Below are positions 1 through 7,423 of a stretch of DNA of 64,000 nt, one piece after another (the first letter of the stretch is position 1; every line of letters begins with the position of its first letter). The notes under the pieces are model-generated. The model worked only from the letters and a program-made list of their open reading frames with translations. It was not told where the DNA came from and did no database searches. A program made the position numbers and the translations under genes. Source of the DNA: Streptomyces sp. NBC_01446 (lineage in GTDB: Bacteria > Actinomycetota > Actinomycetes > Streptomycetales > Streptomycetaceae); the NCBI RefSeq assembly GCF_026340095.1, contig NZ_JAPEPO010000003.1:124001-188000 (forward strand), read 5' to 3'.

Positions 1-4
1 GGCG

Positions 5-540
5 ATGGAGATCAGCCACGAGACGATCTACCGGTCGGTCTACACCGCCCGGTGGAAGGTGATCCCCCGCGAAGTCTGCAAACGCCTTCGCACCGGCCGC
101 CCGATCCGGACGAACAAGCGACACACGGTGAAGGGGCAATGGCGCTCGCAGATCACCGATGCCCGGCCGCTCGAGGAGCGCCCCCAGGCCGCGGAGGACC
201 GCAGCGAGCCCGGGCACCTGGAAGGCGATCTGGTCATCGGCTCGAACAACAGCTAGGTCGCCACACTGGTCGACCGGAAGACGCGGTTCCTCACGGTCGT
301 GAAACTCGCCAGCCGCCACACCAACGTGGTCGTTCCAGCTCTGGCCGCGACATACACGCGCATGGACTCCCGACTACGCGGCACGCTGACCTGGGATCGC
401 GGCATGGAACTGGCAGCCCACAAGCGTCTCAGCGCTGACACCGGCGTCGACGTGTTCTTCGCAGCCCCACGCAGCCCCTGGCAGCGCGGCACCAACGAGA
501 ACACCAACAAGCTGCTCCGGCAGTACCTGCCCAAACGTCC
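5..540 (+). pseudogene. IS30-family transposase, amber-interrupted and 3'-truncated
   Basis: This is the central and catalytic part of an IS30-type DDE transposase. The frame reads through a recognisable block (GDLVIGSNNS, then VATLVDRKTRFLTVV, then GTNENTNKLLRQYLPK) but is cut by an in-frame TAG at 254-256, between NNS and VATLVD. Translation stays in the same frame on both sides, so this is a point nonsense mutation rather than a frameshift. The family normally continues for some tens of residues after the LLRQYLPK block; here the homology stops at about 540 where a NUDIX remnant on the other strand begins. The 5' end lies outside the window. It is not expected to make an active transposase. 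Confidence 0.85.
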
Positions 541-733
541 AGCCCATCTCGGTGTAGCAGCTCCCGGCCCGGATGCCTTTGATGGCGGCCGCGGTGTACG
601 ACACGGTCGGGTTCGGGAGTGCGTCGAGGGGCCACCAACCCCAGCCGAGGCACTTGTCCGGCTCCAGCCCACGGGGCTCACCTGTCCACTGCCGTGCACG
701 GAATGTTGCCGTCCCCGACGGACCCTCGGTCAC
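540..733 (-). pseudogene. NUDIX hydrolase C-terminal remnant
   Basis: The minus frame reads TEGPSGTATFRARQW, EPDKCLGWGWWPLDALP and SYTAAAIKGIRAG, then ends near MGW. This is the C-terminal pattern of small actinomycete NUDIX hydrolases (the EPDKC..W.PLDALP.P...YT segment just before the terminus). The Nudix box itself (GX5EX7REUXEEXGU) is absent, so only about the last 60 residues remain. It abuts the truncated IS30 gene at about 540, which suggests the IS or a later deletion removed the rest. Recognition rests on recalled family sequence and has not been searched. Confidence 0.55.
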
Positions 734-751
734 GGTGGCGGGGAGGATCCG

Positions 752-979
752 CTAGAACGACGGCAGGATCCCCGCCACCGCCATCAGGTCGGACTCGGTG
801 CTCAATCCCCGCACCTCCGAGTACCCCGAGCCGCTCGGCAGTCGCCGAAACCTCGCCGGGTCGGCCGGCAAAAGCTGCTCCTCCTGCCGCCGAAGGCGAT
901 CACATGGAGCACCGAAAGGCGTGCACCCGGCCGGCGGGCCGACGAGCGCCGTGGGGCGCGGATCGGGGCGTTCCGGCAT
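752..979 (-). CDS. small hypothetical protein (75 aa)
   Basis: I do not recognise this protein. The ATG at 979 was chosen because a purine-rich GGGAGGT lies at a normal distance upstream; the longer reading starting at 1024 has no such site. The product is arginine- and proline-rich at its N-terminus, has two cysteines (AGCTPFGAPC) and ends in LMAVAGILPSF, with no signal peptide or membrane segment. It sits between the NUDIX remnant and the MFS gene on the same strand. It may be the start of a gene whose remainder was lost when the neighbouring remnants were joined. Confidence 0.35.
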   Translation of the reverse strand: MPERPDPRPTALVGPPAGCTPFGAPCDRLRRQEEQLLPADPARFRRLPSGSGYSEVRGLSTESDLMAVAGILPSF

Positions 980-1027
980 GTCGCCACCTCCCTGTTGGCC
1001 GCCGCGGTGATCCGACCAGGACACGTA

Positions 1028-2647
1028 TCAGGTGCGGCTCCGGGATCCCTCAGCTTCACCACACGACGGTCGTGCCGTTTCTACGGGGCTCGGGACCGCG
1101 CTGCCGGCGGAGCGGCCGCGCAGGGCGACCAGCGCCAGCAGGGCGGAGACCAGCGCCGCCGTGCCGCAGACCACGAAGCCGATCGCGTAGCCGTGGCCGA
1201 GGGCCTCCAGCGCCAGTGGATGCAGCTCGGCCAGCTTGGGTGAGGCGGCGGACGCGCCGTTGACGGCCAGGGGCCCGCCCTCCTCCAGTACCGCGGACCC
1301 GGCGCCCTTGAGCGACTCGGGCAGTGCCGAGGCGTGCAGCGAGGAGTGGAAGCCGCTCGATGCCTGGCTCAGTGCCACCGCGCCGATGACGGCGGGGCCC
1401 AGGGTGAAGCCGAAGTCGCGCAGCTGGTTGGTGGTCGCGCTCGCCATCCCGGCCAGGTGCAGCGGAACGGTGTTGACGGCGGTCGCGGTGATCGAGGAGA
1501 CCGTGACGGCGAAGCCCAGACCGACCAGACCCAGCGGCAGGATCAGCGACGTGAACGCCCGGTCCGTGATCGGAAGGGTGGCCGCCCAGTAGTCACCCGC
1601 GGCGATCAGCACCAGCCCCGAGCCCAGCAGCAGGCGCGGCGTCACGGACTTCAGCAGGCGCTCCGTCAGCGGCAGCATGGCCAGGGCGATGCCGTTGAGA
1701 AGCAGGAAGGCCATGGCGGTGCGCATCGGCGGCTGGTCCTGCACCGGGCCGAGGCGGATACTGACCGCGTAGGCGGTGCCGAGGAAGCCGAACATGCCCA
1801 CGACGGCGACGACGGAGGCGACGGCGAACGACCGGTTACGGAACAGATCCAGCCGCAGCAGCGGTGAGGCGGCCCGGAGTTCGGCGAGGACGAACAGCCC
1901 CAGAGATGCGGCGGCGACGACGAAGGCGGAAACGATCGGGGTTGAGGCCCAGCCGTCCGTGGGACCCTGGATGATGGCGTAGAGGAGCGCGAACAGGCCG
2001 ATGCCGATCGTGATCTGACCGGCCGGGTCCAGTGAACGACCCTCGGGGGAGCGGGAGTCGGTGGCGAAGAGCGCGCTGATCGCCGCGCTTGCCGCGGCGA
2101 TGACGGTCACCACGACGAAGGACCACCGCCAGGAGCCGTAGGTGGCGGTGATGCCGCCCAGCAGCGGCGCGAGGAATCCACCGGTGGACAGCAGCGCCGC
2201 CCACAGGGCGATGACCCGGGCCCGCTGGGCGGGGGAGGTGGTTCCGGCGGCCAGGATCGCCAGCGAGGCGGGGAAGAGCGCGGCCGCACCGAGGCCGGCA
2301 AGGGCCTGGCCGAACCAGAGTTGGTGGATACCGGAGGAGGTGGTGCTGACCACCTCGCCGACGGCGAGCAGTGCCGCGCCGCCTACCAGCAGCCGCTTAC
2401 GGCCGAAGAGGTCGCCCAGCAGGCCGAAGGTCAGCTCCAGCACGGCAACGGGCAGCAGGAAGGCATCCGATATCCAGGTCAGCTGGGAGCCGACCGGCTG
2501 CAGGTCGTTCTGGAACAGTCCGTTGAGCGTGGCCGGGATGGCCAGCCCGATCTGGGCGAGACAGACGGCCAGCAGTCCGGCGACAAGTGTGCCCTTCGCC
2601 AGGCCCGGACCTATGGCGGCGGAGGCGGAATCGGTCTTCGTTGACAC
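1028..2647 (-). CDS. MFS drug exporter, DHA2 (14-TM) type
   Basis: Predicted inner-membrane proton-coupled efflux transporter of 539 residues. The protein is almost wholly hydrophobic with the DHA2/EmrB hallmarks: an early WISDAFLLPVAVLELTFG helix, motif A as GDLFGRKRLL after the second helix, and an RVIALWAALLSTGGFLAPLLGG motif-C-like helix. Length fits a 14-helix member. Start is the GTG at 2647, preceded by AGGAG; the reading frame runs on upstream but only as antisense to the hydrolase gene. It begins 35 bp after the secreted hydrolase gene ends, so the two are probably co-transcribed. The substrate cannot be read from the sequence. Confidence 0.9.
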   Translation of the reverse strand: MSTKTDSASAAIGPGLAKGTLVAGLLAVCLAQIGLAIPATLNGLFQNDLQPVGSQLTWISDAFLLPVAVLELTFGLLGDLFGRKRLLVGGAALLAVGEVVSTTSSGIHQLWFGQALAGLGAAALFPASLAILAAGTTSPAQRARVIALWAALLSTGGFLAPLLGGITATYGSWRWSFVVVTVIAAASAAISALFATDSRSPEGRSLDPAGQITIGIGLFALLYAIIQGPTDGWASTPIVSAFVVAAASLGLFVLAELRAASPLLRLDLFRNRSFAVASVVAVVGMFGFLGTAYAVSIRLGPVQDQPPMRTAMAFLLLNGIALAMLPLTERLLKSVTPRLLLGSGLVLIAAGDYWAATLPITDRAFTSLILPLGLVGLGFAVTVSSITATAVNTVPLHLAGMASATTNQLRDFGFTLGPAVIGAVALSQASSGFHSSLHASALPESLKGAGSAVLEEGGPLAVNGASAASPKLAELHPLALEALGHGYAIGFVVCGTAALVSALLALVALRGRSAGSAVPSPVETARPSCGEAEGSRSRT

Positions 2648-2682
2648 GGAGGGCTCCTGGGAAATGGGTGAATGACGGACGG

Positions 2683-4056
2683 TCAGCGACCGGAGCCGGT
2701 CAACGGGCCCGGACGGTAGGCGGTGAAGGCCGCACCGTCGAGGTCCAACTCGGTTGCGTCGCGCTGGAGTCGGGCAGCAGTGGTGGCGTCGTCCCAGCGG
2801 CCCGAGTCCAGCCGGTGCTCCAGCGCGTGGAGCGCGGCGACGACTTCGGCAGTGGTGAAGTTGCAGTGGCCCTGCCGGGACACGTAGGCCTGCCGCAGCA
2901 GCGAGGAGGCGCCGGCCGCGCGGACGCGCCGGGCGAAGGCGTCCTCCTGCTCCACGGGGACGAGCTGGTCGGAGGTGGTGTGGATGTCCAGCAGAGGTAC
3001 GGAAAGGCTCTGACCCGCGGTGGAGCTGTGCTCGAGGCGCGCCACGGCCTGCGGGTCGGCGGTGATGCGCGCATTGCGGGTGAGCGTGGCGAGGTCGGAG
3101 CGGAGATCGATTCCGGCGGTCCGGTAGAGCGACTGGACCTGCCGGGCGTGGACGGACCCCCGCAGCCGTGCGGCGTAGTCGGTCCCCTTGTTCCAGGAGG
3201 TGTTGCCGCCCGCCGACTGCTCCACCGACCAGCGGCCCGGGACGATGAAGGAGAGCAGCCCCTGGGCGAGCCAGGCGTACTGCTGGGCCTGCTGCCCCGC
3301 GTAGTCCGAGGCCGCGGGTGCGCTCTGGCCGGGCGCCCAGTCGGAGAGGTTGAGGTAGGCCGCGGCAAGGGCGATCCGGGCGCGGCCGGCGGCGGTCTGC
3401 TGCGCCGCGGTGACGGCTGCAGTCAGGCGGGTGGCGAGTGCGTTGGCCTCGGCGGCGCCGGCGAGGCCGACGAGGCGGTCGGCATCGGCGGGGTCGAAGA
3501 GGGTGGCCAGCGTGTACTCGGCGTCGAGCTGGTAGTTGTCCAGGTCCACTCCGCCCGCGACCAGCCCGCACAGGCCCAGGGCGCCGTCGATGCGGCCGGC
3601 GCCGTCGCGGGCGATCTGCGCGTTGACCAGGCCGCCCATCGACTGCCCGACCGAAATGGTCCGGGTGGGGGTGGCGACCTGCTTCCGGAAGGCGGTGAGG
3701 GCGGCGAACTGGTCGCGCTCGGCGGAGTCGAGTGCCCACATGGAACCGTGCGGGTCGTAGGAGGAGCCGATGAGCGCGTAACCCGCTTCGAGCAGCGCCG
3801 ACTTGGCGGCGGAGCTCGGGGCGTCGTCCGCCGTGGTCGGGCCGAAACCGTGGCTGAAGAGCAGGACGGTGCCCTTCCAGTGCGCGGGGGTGTCCGCGAT
3901 CCAGGTCGCACCGTCGGAGAGTGTTCCGCTGATGTGGGCCGGGCCTGTCGCGGCCGGGGACGGACTGTCCGCCCGGGCGGCGACCGAAGGGGCGGTGAGG
4001 GAGAGGAGCAGCGCTGCGCAGGTGGCGGCAAGCGTGCGGGGGCGCATTCGAGGCAT
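2683..4056 (-). CDS. secreted alpha/beta hydrolase
   Basis: A 457-residue hydrolase carrying a Sec signal peptide (MPRMRPRTLAATCAALLLSL, then an Ala-rich cleavage region ending near ARADS). Mature-domain features are an oxyanion strand (TVLLFSHGFGPTT), the nucleophile elbow GQSMGG at about residue 135, and a late DIHTTSDQLVPVEQ acid strand followed by SRQGHCNF as the histidine loop, the normal Ser-Asp-His order. The large insertion between elbow and acid resembles tannase/feruloyl-esterase-like lids, but the substrate is unknown. It is the first gene of a probable operon with the MFS exporter. Its promoter resembles that of the PaaX gene, suggesting control by that regulator. Confidence 0.85.
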   Translation of the reverse strand: MPRMRPRTLAATCAALLLSLTAPSVAARADSPSPAATGPAHISGTLSDGATWIADTPAHWKGTVLLFSHGFGPTTADDAPSSAAKSALLEAGYALIGSSYDPHGSMWALDSAERDQFAALTAFRKQVATPTRTISVGQSMGGLVNAQIARDGAGRIDGALGLCGLVAGGVDLDNYQLDAEYTLATLFDPADADRLVGLAGAAEANALATRLTAAVTAAQQTAAGRARIALAAAYLNLSDWAPGQSAPAASDYAGQQAQQYAWLAQGLLSFIVPGRWSVEQSAGGNTSWNKGTDYAARLRGSVHARQVQSLYRTAGIDLRSDLATLTRNARITADPQAVARLEHSSTAGQSLSVPLLDIHTTSDQLVPVEQEDAFARRVRAAGASSLLRQAYVSRQGHCNFTTAEVVAALHALEHRLDSGRWDDATTAARLQRDATELDLDGAAFTAYRPGPLTGSGR

Positions 4057-4101
4057 GGGAAAGCTCCACAGTGTGGTGGGGGAGCGTGCCGAAGTGCGAC
4101 G

Positions 4102-4131
4102 AATGTAGGTCTGGTTCAAGACGGCCGTCAA
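4102..4131 (-). promoter_or_regulatory. promoter/operator of the secreted hydrolase
   Basis: Reading the minus strand there is TTGACG (4131-4126), an 18-bp spacer and TACATT (4107-4102), a fair -35/-10 pair about 50 bp before the start codon. The -35 overlaps the perfect 10-bp palindrome GACGGCCGTC (4120-4129). The same palindrome and the same -10 recur at identical spacing upstream of the PaaX gene (5025-5052), so this is probably a shared operator. Confidence 0.5.
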
Positions 4132-4157
4132 TAGAATGACGAATAACATTGAACGGC

Positions 4158-4988
4158 TCAGTCCAGCGGGACGGTGTCCAGCAACTCCGCCGCAGCCAGC
4201 GCCGCAGGCCGCTCCCAGCGCCGGGACAGTCCGCGGAAGACGGACTCCGCCCGTGCGGCGGGCCAGTCGGCGGGCAGGTGTTCGGCAGGCAGGTGCGGGT
4301 CCTGCCGTACGAGACTCAGCCAGTCGGCGTGCAGCAGGAGTTGACCGGCCAGTTCCCCGGGAAACTCCGGAACCGGGTCGGTGCGGTCCCAGCGCTTGAG
4401 GAAGGCCTGGTGGCGGGCGCCGACGGCCGGGATGTCGAAGGCCTGCTCCAATACCTCGCGTACCTCCGTCGGAGAGGCCACGGTCGCCCGGAAGACGCGA
4501 AGATACGGCTCCAGGCCGAGCCCGGACACCGCCTCGCGGACGTCCACCGGGGCCGGCGCCACCCACAGTCCGTTCTGCAGCGGGCCGAACCCGGCCCAGA
4601 CCAGCCGGGAGCGCAGGTCATGGCGCTCGCTGCGCCAGGCCTCCGGCAGGGAGAAACCGACCATCGTCCACTGCCCGTCCCAGTCGCGGTTGACCGCGCC
4701 GGTGTGCCAGATCCGGTCACGGCCGTCCTCGAGCACCGTCGCGGCGTGCGGGGTGAGCCCGAAGTACGTCTTGCGGCCCTGGCGGTGGCGCTCGAGGAGG
4801 CCGCGCCGCACCATCCGGTTGAGGGTGGAGCGCACAGCCTCCTCGCTGACGCCGACCTGTCCGAGCACCGCGATCACACTGCCGGAGGAGACCGCGAGGG
4901 GGCGCCCCAGCAGATGGATGCCGAAGAAGGACAGCATGACGGACTGGGTGCGCGGCTCGGGCGCATCGGGGGTGTCGGCACTGGTCAC
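4158..4988 (-). CDS. PaaX-family transcriptional regulator
   Basis: A 276-residue regulator of the PaaX family, which in other bacteria represses phenylacetate genes and responds to an aryl-CoA ligand. The order is typical: an N-terminal winged helix (SVMLSFFGIHLLGRPL, then SSGSVIAVLGQVGVSEEAVRSTLNRMVRRGLLER), a central segment starting WTMVGFSLPE that contains SRLVWAGFGPLQNGLWVAP, and a C-terminal effector region containing RWDRTDPVPEFPGELAGQ. Length matches the family. It lies upstream of, and on the same strand as, the secreted hydrolase and MFS genes. The shared palindrome suggests autoregulation and control of those genes. The actual ligand is unknown. Confidence 0.85.
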   Translation of the reverse strand: MTSADTPDAPEPRTQSVMLSFFGIHLLGRPLAVSSGSVIAVLGQVGVSEEAVRSTLNRMVRRGLLERHRQGRKTYFGLTPHAATVLEDGRDRIWHTGAVNRDWDGQWTMVGFSLPEAWRSERHDLRSRLVWAGFGPLQNGLWVAPAPVDVREAVSGLGLEPYLRVFRATVASPTEVREVLEQAFDIPAVGARHQAFLKRWDRTDPVPEFPGELAGQLLLHADWLSLVRQDPHLPAEHLPADWPAARAESVFRGLSRRWERPAALAAAELLDTVPLD

Positions 4989-5024
4989 GGGCCCAGCGTA
5001 GAGCCGTACCGGCCGGCCGTGAGC

Positions 5025-5054
5025 AATGTACGTTCTTTCCGTGACGGCCGTCTC
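5025..5054 (-). promoter_or_regulatory. promoter/operator of the PaaX-family gene
   Basis: TACATT (5030-5025 on the minus strand) as -10, with the palindrome GACGGCCGTC (5043-5052) covering the -35 position. The palindrome and the AATGTA block are separated exactly as at 4102-4129 (constant offset of 923 bp), which argues for a common binding site rather than chance. Confidence 0.5.
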
Positions 5055-5077
5055 TCATCCATCCTGCTTTGTGCCGG

Positions 5078-5524
5078 TCAGGGCGCGTCGGGCGCTTCGG
5101 CGATGCGCAGCAGCAGTGCTTGCAGGGTGCGGCGCTCCTGTGGGTCGAGTGGGGCGAGGAGGGTGTCGGTGACCCTGGATCCGTCTTGCTCGCTCTCGCT
5201 CAGCAGCTTGGTGCCGGCGGGGGCGAGGACGACGATGCGGTTGCGCCGGTCCTTGGGGTCGGGCCGCCGCTCGACGAGACCGAGGCGCTGGAGATCGTCC
5301 ACCAGGCTCACGATCGCGCTCGGGTCGTATCCGAGCCGGGTGCTCAACTCCCTCTGCAGGGCGCCCTCGACGGTGGCGAGGTAGCGCAGCAGTGCGTAGT
5401 GGCGCAGGCGCAGGCCGTGCTGTTCCAGCTCGGAATTGAACATGCTGCCCGAGCGGAGACCGAGTCGGTAGAGCAGATATCCGGTGTCCGCGTGCAGGCC
5501 GTACATCCAGGGGGCGTCAGTCAT
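5078..5524 (-). CDS. MarR-family regulator
   Basis: A 148-residue winged-helix regulator. Visible features are an N-terminal dimerisation helix (LLYRLGLRSGSMFNSEL), the central helix-turn-helix (LRLRHYALLRYLATVEGALQRELSTRLGYDPSAIVSLVDDLQRLGLVER), the conserved wing (RPDPKDRRNRIVVLAPAG) and a C-terminal helix. Start is taken at ATG 5524 because it aligns with family N-termini; an upstream in-frame ATG (5536) is also possible, and neither has a strong ribosome site. It is divergent from the SDR operon, with 77 bp between the starts, and probably represses that operon and itself; such proteins usually respond to phenolic or aryl-CoA compounds. Confidence 0.85.
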   Translation of the reverse strand: MTDAPWMYGLHADTGYLLYRLGLRSGSMFNSELEQHGLRLRHYALLRYLATVEGALQRELSTRLGYDPSAIVSLVDDLQRLGLVERRPDPKDRRNRIVVLAPAGTKLLSESEQDGSRVTDTLLAPLDPQERRTLQALLLRIAEAPDAP

Positions 5525-5564
5525 GGGAGTCAGCATGTCGCAGAATGACTGCCAGTGACAACTA

Positions 5565-5593
5565 TTGACGAACACAATGGTTTCTCTTAGCTT
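5565..5593 (+). promoter_or_regulatory. leaderless-type promoter of the SDR operon
   Basis: TTGACG (5565-5570), a 17-bp spacer and TAGCTT (5588-5593). The -10 ends only 8 bp before the ATG at 5602, so transcription should start at or next to the start codon; there is no Shine-Dalgarno in between (the bases are CCTTCTCC). The block TGACAAC/TGACGAAC repeats around the -35 and is a possible MarR site. Confidence 0.5.
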
Positions 5594-5601
5594 CCTTCTC
5601 C

Positions 5602-6537
5602 ATGAGTACTGAACTCCTCCTGGATCTCACCGGCAAGGTCGCCGTCGTCACCGGCAGCGGGCGCGGCCTCGGCCTTGCCTATGCCACCGCCCTCGCGGCG
5701 GCCGGTGCCTGTGTCGTCGTCAACGACCTGGACGCAGAGGTCGCCGAACAGGCCGCCAAGTCGATCGTCGAGGCGGGCGGCCGAGCCGTCGCCGAGGCCG
5801 TCGCAGTCGGCACCGCCGAGGCCGCGGACCGTCTCGTGGCCCGCGCGGTCGACTCCTTCGGCCGTCTCGACGTCATGGTCACCAACGCCGGCATCCTGCG
5901 CGACCGGGTGCTGTGGAAGATGACCGACGACGACTTCGACGCCGTCGTGAGCACCCACCTCCGCGCCACCTTCACCTGCGCCCGCGCCGCCGTGGTCCGG
6001 ATGCGCGAGCAGGGCGAGGGTGGCAGCCTCGTCCTCGTCGGCTCCCCGGCCGGGCAGCGCGGCAACTTCGGGCAGACCAACTACGCGGCCGCCAAGGCGG
6101 GAATCGCGGCGATGACCCGTACCTGGTCGATGGAGCTCTCCCGCTCGGGTATCACCGCCAACGCCGTGGTGCCCGTCGCCGCCACGTCGATGACCGAGAC
6201 CATCCCCGCCTTCGCGCCCTATATCGAGCAATGGAAGCAGGGCTCGCCACTGCCGGACTTTCTGCGCAAGGGCGAGGGCTTCGGCACCCCCGAGGACTGT
6301 GCCGCCCTCGTGCCCTTCCTCGCCTCGGACGCCGCCCGCGACGTCACAGGCCAGTGCATCGGCATCGGCGGCGACAAGCTCACCCTCTGGTCGCACCCGC
6401 AGGAGATCGCCCTCGCGTACGCCGACGGGGGCTGGAGCCCGCAGACCATCGCGGACAGCTGGCACGGTTCGGTGGGCCGCGAACCGCAGAGTGTCGGCAT
6501 CCCCGCCCCGCGGCTCCCCTCGGAGGCCGGGGCATGA
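5602..6537 (+). CDS. short-chain dehydrogenase/reductase (SDR)
   Basis: A 311-residue cytosolic NAD(P)-dependent oxidoreductase. It has the Rossmann glycine motif TGSGRGLG at about residues 17-24, the NAG motif after LDVMV, and the catalytic tetrad with Ser in LVGSPAG (about 148) and YAAAK (Tyr about 160, Lys about 164). DGE/NDLD after the second strand (VVVNDLD) suggests NAD preference. The C-terminus is about 50 residues longer than a minimal SDR, resembling the 3-hydroxyacyl-CoA dehydrogenase-like SDRs related to multifunctional enzyme 2. It is first in a tight operon and overlaps the amidohydrolase gene by ATGA; with a ligase and a MaoC hydratase downstream, oxidation of a 3-hydroxyacyl-CoA is the likely role. 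Confidence 0.9.
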   Translation: MSTELLLDLTGKVAVVTGSGRGLGLAYATALAAAGACVVVNDLDAEVAEQAAKSIVEAGGRAVAEAVAVGTAEAADRLVARAVDSFGRLDVMVTNAGILRDRVLWKMTDDDFDAVVSTHLRATFTCARAAVVRMREQGEGGSLVLVGSPAGQRGNFGQTNYAAAKAGIAAMTRTWSMELSRSGITANAVVPVAATSMTETIPAFAPYIEQWKQGSPLPDFLRKGEGFGTPEDCAALVPFLASDAARDVTGQCIGIGGDKLTLWSHPQEIALAYADGGWSPQTIADSWHGSVGREPQSVGIPAPRLPSEAGA

Positions 6538-7412
6538 ACGAGATGGATCTCGACCGACTGACCGCGATCGACGTGCACACGCACGCCGAGGTCTCTGCCA
6601 AGGGCATCTCCTCCCTCCCGGAGGATCTGCACGAGGCATCGAGCGGCTACTTCAAGGTCGAAGGCAGCCGGAAGCCGACGCTCCCCGAGCTGGCCGCCCA
6701 CTACCGGGAGCGGCAGATGGCCGCCGTCGTCTTCACCGTCGACGCGGAACACGCCACCGGAACCCCGCCCGTACCCAACGAGGAGGTCGCCGAGGCCGCC
6801 GCGGCCAACCCGGACGTCCTCATCCCCTTCGCCTCCATCGACCCCTTCCGGGGAAAGGCCGGGATCCGCGAGGCGCGGCGGCTGGTCGAGGAGTACGGGG
6901 TCAAGGGATTCAAGTTCCACCCCAGCATCCAGGGCTTCTTCCCCAACGACCGGATGGCGTACGGGCTGTACGAGGTCATCGAGGAGACCGGGACCATCGC
7001 GCTCTTCCACACCGGCCAGACCGGCATCGGCGCGGGCGTCCCCGGTGGAGGCGGCATCCGCCTCAAATACTCCAACCCGATGTACGTGGACGACGTCGCC
7101 GCCGACTTCCCGCACCTCAAGGTCATCCTGGCGCACCCCTCCTTCCCCTGGCAGGACGAGGCCCTCGCCGTGGCCACCCACAAGCCCGGGGTCCACATCG
7201 ACCTCTCCGGATGGTCGCCCAAGTACTTTCCGCCGCAACTCATCCAGTACGCCAACACACTGCTGCAGGACAAGGTGCTCTTCGGCTCCGACTACCCGGT
7301 GCTCAGCCCCGACCGCTGGCTCGCCGACTTCGAGAAGCTGCCCATCAAGGACAGCGTCCGGCCCAAGATCCTCAAGGACAACGCCGCCCGGCTGCTCGGG
7401 CTCCTCTCCTGA
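6534..7412 (+). CDS. amidohydrolase (ACMSD-like decarboxylase/hydrolase)
   Basis: A 292-residue metal-dependent TIM-barrel enzyme of the amidohydrolase_2 group. Metal ligands are visible as the N-terminal DVHTHAE, the mid-barrel KFHPSIQGF and FHTGQTG, LAHPSFPWQDEA and the C-terminal FGSDYPVLSPD. This group contains non-hydrolytic decarboxylases (ACMSD, gamma-resorcylate decarboxylase) and lactone or ring hydrolases, so the reaction could be a decarboxylation or a ring hydrolysis. The start overlaps the SDR stop codon (ATGA), implying translational coupling. The gene lies between the SDR and acyl-CoA ligase, consistent with one catabolic pathway for an aromatic or alicyclic acid. Confidence 0.85.
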   Translation: MNEMDLDRLTAIDVHTHAEVSAKGISSLPEDLHEASSGYFKVEGSRKPTLPELAAHYRERQMAAVVFTVDAEHATGTPPVPNEEVAEAAAANPDVLIPFASIDPFRGKAGIREARRLVEEYGVKGFKFHPSIQGFFPNDRMAYGLYEVIEETGTIALFHTGQTGIGAGVPGGGGIRLKYSNPMYVDDVAADFPHLKVILAHPSFPWQDEALAVATHKPGVHIDLSGWSPKYFPPQLIQYANTLLQDKVLFGSDYPVLSPDRWLADFEKLPIKDSVRPKILKDNAARLLGLLS

Positions 7413-7423
7413 AGGAGCGTCAT

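Noticed and set aside
1028..4069. 1013-codon minus frame suggesting a hydrolase-MFS fusion
   Set aside because: Only the part from GTG 2647 is the transporter; the rest is out of frame with the hydrolase gene, which has its own frame, signal peptide and start.
2587..4134. 515-codon open frame on the plus strand
   Set aside because: Antisense to the secreted hydrolase, glycine/valine/arginine-rich, no family sequence.
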